A stretch of 64,000 nucleotides of DNA from Rostratula benghalensis (taxonomy: Eukaryota; Chordata; Aves; Charadriiformes; Rostratulidae): NCBI GenBank assembly GCA_013399305.1, contig VXAI01000178.1, forward strand, positions 780,728-844,727, read 5' to 3'. The notes under the pieces were generated by a model, which saw only the letters and a program-made list of their open reading frames with translations, had not been told where the DNA came from and did not search any database. A program made the position numbers and the translations under genes. Position 1 is the first letter of the stretch. Every line of letters starts with the position of its first letter. Below, piece by piece: positions 37,839-49,600 of this stretch.

Positions 37839-39042
37839 ATGAGGAAGGGGGTGGGAGGGAGGATTTTTTTTACCCCAACTTCTGAGCCAAGGGAATACAA
37901 GACAGGAGGTCGCTATTGCAAGATGTTTAATAAGAAGACATTACAGATTGAAAAATCCTCCAGGCACACGGAATGCAGCTGATGCACAGGTCCAGAACGG
38001 GTCGCTGCTTACAAACAGTATTACAATTATTTTGTTTTTAGCATGGACATGGACTACAAACCCCACAAAATACTGACTCAGATGCAACAGCCAGTGCTAA
38101 ACCCCACGATAATAATAATAAAAAAAAAAAATATGGCACAGAGAAGGCTCAACTAAATGACCATTAATTAGTATTTACTTTTTGGCAATCCTGGTTCGCA
38201 TTAATTCAGGTCAGAGATTCGTGCCCAGCCAGCACCAGGTTCTGTTAGTCATCTTGTGCAAAGTACACTTTAAAACTCATGTAAATGTATCTTCCTTTGC
38301 CAAACAACAGTGATTTGGGTACTGGAAACAAACAAGGGAACCCCAGACAGTATTTTATTTCACAGTACATAGCGTATGTATATAGAATCACCATATTCAG
38401 CAAGGTAAAGTGCATGCCAGTAACAACTTGGACCGTTAAGTTAAGAATTTGCAGTGCAGAAACACACTTTACTTCAATACCAACACAGTAATATGAAGTA
38501 ATACAAAACAAAGTAGAGTAAGAGCTTGGAAACAACATACTCTACGTGATTTTACCAGGTCTTCCTTCAAAAGGTAGGGCTGGATTACTCCGAAACAGGA
38601 AAATTTTACATCAGCTATCAACGGCATAAACAGTTCAAAGCTTCACTAGTTAAAAATATTGCACCAAAAGTGTTGTAGTTTAAAGCAATACAAGATTTTT
38701 TTTAATATAAAAACACTTAAAAAAAAAAGGAAAAAGACGTATTCCAACAGCTACTTTTGAACTAAAATAGCTGGTTAACTGTAGGAATTGATGAAAGATG
38801 AAAGATGGGTGGGTTACCTGGAACCTCTCCTGTATAATATCAAGTTAGGAGAGGAAAAGGTCTCCCCTCTCCTCTGGTTTTGGTGGACTTAACTGTAAAC
38901 TCAAGAAAACCAATGAGATAATTGACAGTATTCCCTTTTATTTTAAAAATACAGGCTGACATGAAGTCTTGAAATGCTTCACCACCACTTAGTGCAAATA
39001 AATAAAAAGCCACAAGAAATGGATGGCCCACAACCAGCTGTG

Positions 39043-39145
39043 AGCGACCTGGTCTGGTGGGAGATGTCCCTGCCCAGGGCAGGGGGCTTGGAGCTCCATG
39101 ACCTTTAAGGTTCCTTCCAACTATAACCATGCTAGGATTCTACAA
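39043..39145 (+). mobile_element. CR1 terminal fragment inside the putative SNAP47 3' UTR
   Basis: About 100 bp: GACCTGGTCTGGTGGGAGAT, GTCCCTGCCCAGGGCAGGGG, CTTTAAGGTTCCTTCCAACT and a decayed tail. It is antisense to SNAP47, so it would be transcribed as antisense CR1 if the long UTR is used. Confidence 0.9.
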
Positions 39146-40188
39146 CTATCAAATGTTATAGACTTCTACAGCTTCCACCACAGGCCCCTCGGTCTGTGAA
39201 TCTTGGAAGGGACACATGAAAACTTCATGATGCTCCACACAGCTCATGAAGTTCCCATTTAGGGTGGGAGACAAACAGTAGGAGATTCTGGGAAAATGAA
39301 GGACAGAGAAGCAAAGAGTACGAGAGATGTTCTGCTAACAACCCTCGGAGATGCAGCAGCCCAGAACCAACAGGAAATTTAGGCACCACGCTACGTTCAT
39401 GATGCTCTGAGAACACTGCATCATCCCACATCAGACCATTACCCAAAATATAAACCCACTGTGGGCAAGTAAGGGATACAAACAGCCAGCTCCCAAGAAC
39501 CGAATAAATTCGCCCGTGAAGAAAATCACTTCCTCCCCCCCAAAAATCAGTTTTTTTCCCTAGGTGTGCAGTTTAAAGAGGTACAGGTGACCGTTGAAGA
39601 TCAGCAGTCCCTTTTTTTTTGGGAAGCAGAGGCGTGTATTTACCTTTGACACTTAATTTTTATGTGCAACTTATAAGAAAAGCATTTATTGAATAGGCAA
39701 AACCCCAAAAATCTGCTCAGTAAGGAGACGTCTCTACCAACACATGTGCATTAACTGACCTTCTTCTCTTGTTTTCCCAGGACATGGCAACAGACAGCTG
39801 TGGCCACTAAGTCTTCATTCCTCTTACAAAATTTCTGGGGATATTGAAGCTGTGATTGAAACCTATTAAAACTACTTGCCCAGGGAATGCAGGTTTTATC
39901 ACCATCATTTGCTCACCTCAGCATTAACTTCCACTAAAAAAAAAAACCAAAAAAACCTCAATGACTTGCAGTTGGGACATCTGGCCCTGAGTTTGGCTGT
40001 TAAAGTGTTTTAAAGAAAGACCTTGAGAGGGAATTAATAGGCTGCAATCATCTAAAGAAGTCTCATATGCAGTTCATTTCTCCTTCACTTCTCCATTGCA
40101 GTTAAAAAATGAAATAATAAAAAATTCAAAAGCAGCAACATAAAAAAAACGCACATAAAAGTCGATCAGATCAGATCACATCCCTTCA

Positions 40189-40196
40189 TATTTACA
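40189..40196 (-). promoter_or_regulatory. Pumilio-type (PUF) binding element in the SNAP47 3' UTR
   Basis: The minus strand reads TGTAAATA, a perfect match to the UGUANAUA consensus bound by Pumilio proteins, about 260 nt after the stop codon. An eight-base match is common by chance in AT-rich sequence, so binding is only a possibility. Confidence 0.3.
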
Positions 40197-40455
40197 GATT
40201 TTCTGTACTAAAAGAATCCAATATTTATTTTTTTTCACCCTAATTAAAATTCTTGGCCTTTTTAATCCTAAACCAGCCTTCAAAGCCTGGAAACATTTTC
40301 GAAACCCTCAGGAAACCTGACAACAGCAGCATCGTGTTCCAGACAATATTGCAAACAATCCCCAGGCCATCCAAGTGTCTATAAATGAAACAGTCTTGAG
40401 AAATACAGTTCCCCGACCCTCCTCTTCCTCATGATAGCATCCCTGCCACCTCCTG

Positions 40456-40602
40456 CTACGTTAGTTTCTTGATCCTGCGGTTCTGCTTGTCAATATTCAA
40501 CGTGGCGCGGTCTACGGAGGTAGTGATGGAATCCAGGGCTTCATCCTGCCTCTCCAGCTCCGCCTCCGTCTCCAAGGCAAGGCCCTTCAGCTTCTTCAGG
40601 AT
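40456..40602 (-). CDS. SNAP47: SNAP47 terminal coding exon (C-terminal SNARE helix and stop)
   Basis: The acceptor TTTTCTATTGACAG precedes [20 protein letters not shown]. The frame ends with NRRIKKLT and TAG at 40458-40456. All 48 residues belong to the second (Qc-type) SNARE helix, with zero-layer glutamine Q390 in LERQDEALD. The C-terminal sequence corresponds to the end of mammalian SNAP47, which also stops directly after the helix and has no transmembrane segment. At 48 codons plus stop this exon is too short to stand out in a simple ORF scan; it was found by reading the minus strand for the expected SNAP47 ending. Confidence 0.95.
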   Translation of the reverse strand: MLKKLKGLALETEAELERQDEALDSITTSVDRATLNIDKQNRRIKKLT

Positions 40603-43600
40603 CTGTCAATAGAAAAGGCTTGAGAGCTTTCAAAGATCGAGCGGATGGTTCTTTGAGAAAATGTAACAGACCCACGGTCATCAGTTATTTTATCGCTTTG
40701 AATCACCAAATCATTTGGTGGAGTCCCCCCTGGAGCACGGTGGTGGGAAGACACAGCTCTTGCTCCTGTAAGCTCAATGGAGATGAACTAAGCAATGAAT
40801 GAAAGACCTGAAAAAGCAAATCTGAAATGTCAGGGTTAGATGGGGTGGGGAAAAAAAAAAAAGTTGGAAAGTAAAAATCAGTGTATATGTCACCTTCTTC
40901 CCAGTTCTGTTGTTATCTCCTTGGTAAGGCTCATCCTGAGAGGCTGCAGCCATTGAGAGCCAACGAAGGCCAAGAAAGAGGACCATCTGGCTGAAGGTGT
41001 TGAAAGGTCAAAGGACAGAAAATGTTATTTTACTACAATTCACTAAAGAAAGAAGCATCATTGGATGGAGAAGGAAGGAAAAAGTGAGACTTGAGCAACC
41101 AAACAAAAGATTTTCCAAGTGGCTGAGAGTTTCACACACATGGTGTGGTGTGAAAGGGACGTCAAGACTGCCACGAGGTTCAGGCCGTATCTGAGGTAAG
41201 AAACAAGAGATGCACTAGCCACAGCTCAAGTCCAGGCCACAAGTATTATTTACACACTGACCAGTTTACACCACACTTAGCAAAATACTGTTTGTGTGTG
41301 GGGCTGGAAGCGAACACCCTGAGCTCCTCCAAGACTGTGAGTAGACCCTGTCGTCTGAAAAGGCTGACAGATACTGGTCCAAACAGGGCAGAAGGCTCTC
41401 AAGTGAAAGGAGGAAGCCAGGCTGATGCATTCTTAAAGCCCAGAGACATCCGTAATGATGGCGTACACTGACTTCTGGGGCTTACTCAACTTTAATTTTC
41501 ATCAGTTCAGGCAACCAAGGCCAAGAACCGAGATCCAAACAACACAAGAAAAATCTGTCTTAATTCCTCGGCCTGTAACACGGGCTCCTTTTAGAAGCAG
41601 TCCAAGGCGTGAGTTATGTCATTGCCTTGTCTACCCTCTTGTGACTACTCCCTTCATAAGCCTGGCTGCATGAACTGAAGGCACCTTCCTGAACATGGAA
41701 GCCTCAGCTGCCTTCCCATGGATGTGTATCAGAGGAAGATTTGGAAGCATCATGTCATCCAGACTGGAAATTCAGCTTCTCAGTGACTTCAGATCATAAA
41801 AGGGTTGTCAGTGCTGGCCTACACGATGGAATCACAGAACAGTTTGGCTTGGAAGGGACCTTAAAGATCATCCAGTTCCAATCCCCTGCCCTGGGCAAGG
41901 ACACCTCCCACCAGACCAGGTTGCTCCAAGCTCCCTCCAACCTGGCCTTGAACCCCCCCAGGGATGGGTCAGCCACAGCTTCTCTGGGCAACCTGTTCCA
42001 AAGTCTCACCAGCCTCACAAGAGAGAATTTCTTCCTGAGATCTCATCAAAATCTTCCCGCTTTCACTTCAAAATGGTTCCCCCCTTGTCCTATGGCTCCC
42101 CATCCCTGATCAAGAGTCCATCCTCAGCTTTCCTGGAGCCCCTTTAGGGCCTTGAAAGGGCTCTAAGGTCTCCCTGGAGCCTTCTCTTCTCCAGGGTGAA
42201 CCTGCTGAACTCTCTCAGCCTGTCCTCCCAGCAGAGGGGCTCCGGCCCTCCCAGCCTCCTCTGGATCCATTACAACAGGTCCATGTCCTTCCTGTGCTGA
42301 GGACTCCAAAGCTGGACACAGTGCTCCAGGTGGTGTCCCACAAGAGGGGAGCAGAGGGATAGAATCCCCCACCTCACCCTACTGGCAATGCTGCCGGGGA
42401 TGCAGCTGGCTTTCTGGGCTGCCAACCCACATCGCTGGTTCATGTTGAGCTTCTCAAGCTTCTCATCCACCAACACCCTCGAGTCCTTCTCCTCAGGGTT
42501 GCTCTCGATCCATTCTTCACCTAACCTGCTTGGGATTGCCCTGATCCAGGTGCAGGACCTTGCAACTTGGCCCAAATGAACTTCATGAACACAATCTGCT
42601 TCCTTAGGCATCCACAGAAGTGTCCGTGTGGAGGCCACCCTCCCACCACATGCTTAATGAGACCAGTTTATCCAATTAATTGCAATAAAATTCTCCTAGA
42701 AAGCAAATTATCCCACCACTAGCCCAAAATATCAGCTGCTGTGGTACATGAGCATCCATAACTGAAGATATCAGAACTGCAGCCCACCTACCAAAATATA
42801 TCCATGGTTTTTGGTAAAATAGGAGAATTGTACTCTATCCATGTTTAATTTTATTCATTTCATTACAACTGGTGAGCTCTGTTTTCTTGTTTTCCTTTTA
42901 GAATATATATATATGTATATGATCAACCCCCAGAAAGCTGCTGTGAGACACCAGCAGCCCTGCTCTCTGCGTGTGGGGCTGAATTCCCCCCAGCAGCTCC
43001 ATCGTTTGCAGCTCTGGGAACTACTGGTTTGAGAAAAGGAGCGAGGAGTATCGCATCTAGCTGGGACGGCAGGGGAATTTTACGCAGACAAAAAGCTCTG
43101 ACTGGAGCTGGACGTCAGCCACAGCAGCGAGATTTATCTCGTAAAACATCTCTCAGCTCTTTGCGTAAATCACAAGCAGCCAGAAACACGGCTGGGTGAG
43201 TAACTGGGTTCGCAATTTGGCTGCCGAAGCAAAAAATACAAGAAAAACCGTGGATCAAACTTATTCTACCTTTTTTTTTTTTTTTCCCCCTGTTCTTACC
43301 AAAACTACAAGCTAAAAAAAAAAAACCACCCACTTCTGTCCCAAATGAAATACTTCGAGTTCTTTCACTGTAACAGGAAAGCAAAGCCGAATTCTCCAAA
43401 CTGAAGCCGGTGGACGTGTGTGAGATAAGCATCAAACAGAGAAATGACATGATCAGATCCATCATGTGCACGATTGAGGACATGGGTCTGGAGTAAAGTC
43501 TGGCCTCCCCTGAGGAAGCAATTCTACTACTTGGAAATGGGAAGTCCAGAGGTGACTCTCCCTCCTCTGAGCTGCTTCTGCAAATATTTTATCTATATGT

Positions 43601-46600
43601 GCATAAAACCACACACAATATAGTAGTAGTGCTATATGAAATCACTCCATAAAGTTCCAGTATAATTAAGATGGGAAAAGACCTCAGAAGGTCTTCTGCT
43701 CCACTCCTCCCAACTAAGAGCAAGGCCAGCTTCAACATTCAGCTGAGAAAAGATTACAGGATTTCAGCCTCTGTTCCAATAAACTTTTAATTCTTTATAC
43801 TAGTTTGAGAGAGAAGAGACTCTTTTTTCTTCAGTATATCCCAAGGGATGGCAGTGAAAGGTATGTGTTTTGTCATCTACACATGATTTAAAGATTGTCC
43901 ATGGTGACACTTTCCCAGACAGTTTACTAAAAAGTGTTATGCAAGAACACCCCAAAATTTATTTTCCAGCATAGGAACAGCAGTGTCTGCCCACACTTTC
44001 TAGATCACGGCTTGATGTGTGCTCCAGAATGGTCCCTCTGGCCATTTAGCACCTTCTGCAGCAAGGCACACACTTGGCATCATAGAATGGTTTGGCTTGG
44101 AAAGGACCTTAAAGATCATCCAGTGCCAACCCCTCTGCTCTGGGCAGGGACACCTCCCACCAGACCAGGCTGCTCCAAGCCCCATCCAGCCTGGCCTTGA
44201 GCACCTCCAGGGATGGGGCAGCCACAGCTTCTCTGGGCAACCAATTCCAAAGTCTCACCAGCCTCACAGCAAAGAATTTATTCCTGACATCTCATCAAAA
44301 TCTCCCCTCTTCCAGTTTGAAGCCATTCCCCCTCGTGCTATGGCTCCCCTCACTCATCAAGAGTCCCTCCCCAGCTTTCCTGGAGCCCCTTGAGGGACTG
44401 GAAGGGGCTCTAAGGTCTCCCCAGAGCCTTCTCTTCTCCAGGCTGAACCCCCCCAACTATCTCAGCCTGTCCTCACAGCAGAGAGGCTCCAGCCCTTGGA
44501 GCATCTCCATGGCCTCCTCTGAACCTGTTCCACCACCTTAATGTCCTTCCTGTGCTGAGGACTCAGCTGGACGTAAGACCCCAGGGAGTACTTTTGGAAG
44601 TTTATCACCATGCACCCTTAGCAGTGTGGGAAGCTCAGCTTTCCAGAGTCATGTCCTCACCCAGAACATCTCAGTTCATGAGATCCATCAAGGTGAGCGC
44701 ATAAATTCGGCAACAGCAGCAAAAGTGTCCAAGAGAGCCACGCAGCAAAGCAAGGGCTGGCACCAGAGGATGCAGAAAGGAAGCAGGGACACTCCTCCTT
44801 CCCCACCTCTCCAAGAGGCATTCAATTTATTTGTAAATTTAAACTGTGCCAGAAACAAAAGCCCCAGGTTTGCCCTGAAAACCAGCTTATTTTTCCTTCC
44901 AAACCCGATGACTTTTGATAGGCTTCGCGTTCATTAGAGCCCGCTTAGCATTGAAAACACAGAAAAAGACACAATTGTCAAGAACAGAAAAACTCGTAAA
45001 AATACGAGAGCAGTAAAATGGAAACCTCAGGCGGCCACAGGGCTCTGCTCAGTTCACCTGCCAATTAGGCTCTGCCTTGAAAGGCAGCGGGAGATGATGA
45101 TGCAGTTACTCTCACACAAACACACAAAAATATATAAAAGGCAAATGGCTCACTTTGATCCCTTAATTCTCGTTGCCCAAGAAAGTCTGGGAATACATCC
45201 CTTAACCCTTTGTCTGTCAGCATCTTCTACCGTTCAAGCTGAGCGCTGCCTCTCAAACCCATGACACCTGAAATGGTTGAGAAGCTTTTCCAGCACAGCC
45301 CACAGATCCGATCACACCGGAGAGGCTTACTGGAATCCTGAAGCCTGGCCAAAGCCCATCACTATTTTTGCAGAGAAAAATGATGGCAAGGCGTGCAGTT
45401 ATCGCTGCTCAGAGAGACGCCCTCCTCTGTGCCAGCACATCGTTTGGACTAGGAAACCCAGACATGAAAACTCAGCGTGAAACTCTACCTGTGACACAAA
45501 GCCAAACAGCAGGCACGAGCCCGTCAAAGATGCATTTTAAAGGCCTGTTTCCTCAGGCCCTGGGCAATCTCACACCGAGGTTTATGCCACAGGGATTATA
45601 ATTTGGAAAGTCTGATTTAGCCCCATGGCTCTGCTGCAGATTTTCTGTTCAACTTCAGGCAAATTACTTAATATTCCCTCGCACAGGGCTCTGGCTGTCA
45701 AAAAAGAAGGAAGCAGATTTGTCAGGGCTCTCCAAATCCTCCCCACGTCAAACATTCAAACTACAACAGACTCAGGCCTTCCTGGAAGAAGAGGTGTCCA
45801 CCCCAGATATGTATCCCCAAATTTTTGCATAGGCTATGAGGGCCTAGACAATACAACATGGTTTAGGTCACGCTTTGTCTCCTCTGTTTTATGTATCTGC
45901 TTAAGGAGGAGTTCAAGCGCTTCCCACTTCTCTCTGCTTTGGCCCAAGCAGGAGCTGAGGTGACCAACTTTAGCTGGGGACCGTCACAACATAGACACAG
46001 ATGATGGGAGAGGACTCCCAAGCCTGTGAACCTCCTCAAGCCCCATCACTTTATCGCTTTGCCACACCACCTGAAGACCTAAATCCATAGAGTCAGGCCC
46101 TGTACAGAGATTATACCCCGAAGATCTTCCAACGGAGGCTTGAGTTTGGTTTGGGTCTTGAGATGCCACCCTAATTGTGCAATTTACCTAAAGCTTGTGA
46201 AATACGATCTACTGCCTCAATACAAGGAGTATCCAGCAGTAAAAAAAAAATATCTAATACTCTCCTTCACCTCTGCACTGAACACACTGCAGGGCAGCAA
46301 GAAGTGGGAACACCACCTAAAACTATTTTAATTCATTGAAGAAGTTGCATCAAACCCACAAAAAGAATTAATTTTTTCAGTGCAAGATTACTTAAGAGGC
46401 CTGTTCACATCCTCTCCCTTCTGCACCTGGAAATGGGCAGGGAGACAAAGAGAACAGAAACATCTTAAATCACCGCAACACAATTTAATAGAGGACGTTT
46501 GTCAACGTTTCATGAGACAAGAGCAACTTCCCATAACAAAACCCTATGGATTTATGTCCTTTGAATATGTTTCCTCTTTGGGATTATAACTATGCAAAGC

Positions 46601-49600
46601 ACAGCCATTTCTTCTGCTTGATCCATGGTCGCCTTTGGTGTAGAAACAGCCAAGCTCTACACCAGCCACTGGCAAAAGAGCTTCTCCCTTGCTCTGGAAA
46701 AAAATCAGGTTTCTCTTGTAGCACAAAATTTCTGAGCATAGAAAACACTGGAATAGGCAACTTTGACAGGACAGCAGGTCCCTTCTATCTGAAGCCGACA
46801 GATTGTAAAGCATCAGCTCTTCTGAGCCAATGGCTCTTCAGAGCCTAGAAGTGTCAGTGTTTACTATCTTGCTCTTAGTGGCTCATTTCTCCCATTATTT
46901 CTTCTTGGAGTGATGCAGAAATCAGATTTTATTTACTTTCTCAGGGAGTACTAAGCACTCCTGGTGCCACTAACACACCACTGACCTTGACTGGAAAAAA
47001 ATACCCAAGCAGCTCCACAGGCTCAACTACCACTTTTTATTTTGGTACCATTAAATACTCCAGTTACACACAAGTAAATACAAAGTGTTAGTTGTGAGGA
47101 CCTCAGTTCCCTCCTCTTATTGTGCCTTCCAAAAAATAAATCTGGGGCATGGTCATTACACGTGTCTGCTAAGATCAGCTGTCTATAGGCCGTGGAACAA
47201 GGCCATCCTATGAGCAAATTTGGTATTTAGCACTTGGAAGGAGCAGTTCCTCAACAAAACTCTTTCACTCTGAGTTCCTGAGATGAGGGCAACAATGAAA
47301 GGGTAAATAAACACTGAAGGGACTGTGAAAGTAGTAAAGGGCTGAAATGGAACCATCCAGACCCAAGACGACATTGAAGAAGCAAATGTCAGAAGGGTAC
47401 GTACTGGGGGATAGGGGCTTTTCCCCCAGATGTTACAGAATAAACTCCTTTAATACTATTTCTGTCTTCATGGTATAAGCGATCTGCAGATGGTAAATAT
47501 CAGGGCAATAGGTTTTTGGCAGGAATGGTTTCAGAAATTAGAAAGCACTGGTTTGGCCAAGTAAGTTCAAATTTAATGAATTCCCCTCTCCTCGACCACA
47601 GCCCTTAAACTAATATTATCATATCCCCTCCTACACCCGGTGCCATCATGTCAGGCACAGTGAGGAAGGAGGCAGAGGCTCGACCAGAGGCCACAGGAAC
47701 TTCAGAGGCTTCTTTCTCCATCTCTCCAGCACAGCTGAGGAACTGCCATGCTGCTCACAGTGCCACGAACTCTGTTTTTTAACACAAAAACCTCCTTTCC
47801 TGGGGCACCCAGTCACCACTGCACATCGCTCAGGGCTTCCAGCTCTGACGGAAGGAATTTACTCTCATTCAACAATTCCTGCTGCAAAACATCTCTTGTT
47901 ATTACTGCAAGAACTCAGTTTTTGAGGAGAGAGGCTGACTGACAACTATTAAGTCTCTTCATCACAAATTCCTCTTACTTCTCCAGCTTCACAAGTTCTG
48001 CTGGACTTATCCCCATCACAAATAATGAGAGGGACAGAGCCGAGGTCTTCTAGGCTTTGATTTGTTTTGTTTTTTAAAAAAAATAAAAAGTGCTTGCATT
48101 AAAGATAATCAACAAATACAAGATCATAACCCTCACGAGAGGAAACTGCTCAGGAAAACATTGTAATTATCAACATAAGGACGTCAAATACCTTTAATTC
48201 ATAAATAGAAGTCTAATGCCACTGGTGTCACTGTCTCCAATGCAGGTTAATGCTTCATGTTCATATCTATATTCCCTCTTCACTCTCTAAATGCTTTGCA
48301 AAGTTGATGAACCATGGTCCTGCTCATTCCCAAAGAGGGAGCTGAACTGAAGCTCTCTGGGAGCATCACCACCAATAAAAGACAAGCCTTTGCTGCAGGC
48401 TAAAAGGACTTTGTGTACTGGTCGTAAATGAGAAATGTTTGGGAAAAAAAAAAAAAAAAAGGACAAAGCAGCAGGAATATGCTAAAAGCTAGCTCCTGCC
48501 TGTTTGCTTAAAGGCCCAGAGCTAGAAATGAGACAAAGCTCCCAGTTCCCTGCCCTGCCTTCCATTCATGGATTTAACCTGCTTCTCAACTATCAAATGG
48601 CAAATACAACCTTAGATGAAGCTTTGACAGAACTTAAATAAGGATTAAATCACAGAAAGGTTAGAGTTGGAAGGGACCTTGAAAGATCACGCAGTTCCAA
48701 CTTTCCTGCCCTGGGTAGGGACTCCTCCCACCAGACCAGGTTGCTCAAAGCCCTGTCCAACCCAGCCTTCTCTGGGAAACCTGGGCCAGGGTCTCACCAC
48801 CCTCACAGCAAAGATTTTTGTTCCTAATACCTCATCTAAATCTCCCCTCTTTCAGTTTAGAACCATTCCCCCTCATCCTATGGCTCCCCTCTCTGATCAA
48901 GAGCCTCTCCCCAGCTTTCCTGGAGTCCTTTAGGGACTGGAAGAGGCTCCACCCCAACTCTCTCAGGCTGTCCTCACAGCAGAGGGGCTCCAGCCCCCAG
49001 AGCACCTTTTTGGCCTCCTCTGGACCTGTTCCAACAGGTCCATGTCCTTCTTGAGTGAGGACTCCAGAGTTGGACACTGTAATCAGGTGGGGTAGGATGT
49101 CCTGCTTGGATGTAGTTTCAAGACCTTCAATATTCAAAAGGCTCTATATCATCGTGGTCTTTACCATGAAGCTGCTCTCAAATCCCATTTGGATACACTC
49201 CCAACCTCTGTACCTTTCAAAGATACTTTTACTGGGAGAAACTCCCCGCTTCAATCACGCTTTCCTTCGCTTTCCTATCTTTACACTTCCCCTCTAAACC
49301 TCACTCTCCCAACAAAACTGGAAGATCCTGAACTATTTCACTCTGCTTGGACCTTCAGAGCAAGAAGTTAAAAATCAGTGCAGTGCTTGCACAATGCCTG
49401 GGAGCAGCTGGAGAGACACCAGTCTATACAAGATGAGAACATCCATTCCCAGTTCACACGACTTGTTGGAAGACGCCAAACTCCCCGTCCTACATTTCCT
49501 CTGTTTCTCCAGTCACAGTCAACTGCTTTGATAAAATCAAGCATCAACAAAGATTGGTGTTCAACTGTGAAGAACTGGCCCTGGGGAAGCAGTTCCTAGA

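Larger units (their letters stand above)
37910..40455 (-). other. SNAP47: Probable SNAP47 3' UTR with several candidate poly(A) signals
   Basis: AT-rich sequence follows the stop codon on the minus strand. Minus-strand AATAAA hexamers occur at 39685-39690, 38937-38942 and 38354-38359. An ATTAAA occurs at 37926-37931, followed within about 30 nt by a T-rich tract, as expected for cleavage. If the last signal is used the UTR is about 2.5 kb; the first would give about 0.8 kb. The interval also holds a PUF-type element (TGTAAATA) at 40189-40196 and a CR1 fragment at 39043-39145. The end is inferred, not demonstrated. Confidence 0.55.

Noticed and set aside
43115..43483. 122-codon minus-strand frame
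   Set aside because: Runs through A/T homopolymers (KKKKK, FFF), shows no domain, and lies inside an intron.
41741..44541. Several frames of 88 to 124 codons on both strands within SNAP47 intron
   Set aside because: Most are translations of CR1 fragments at 41829-42592 and 44080-44590, readable in several frames because of repeat composition.
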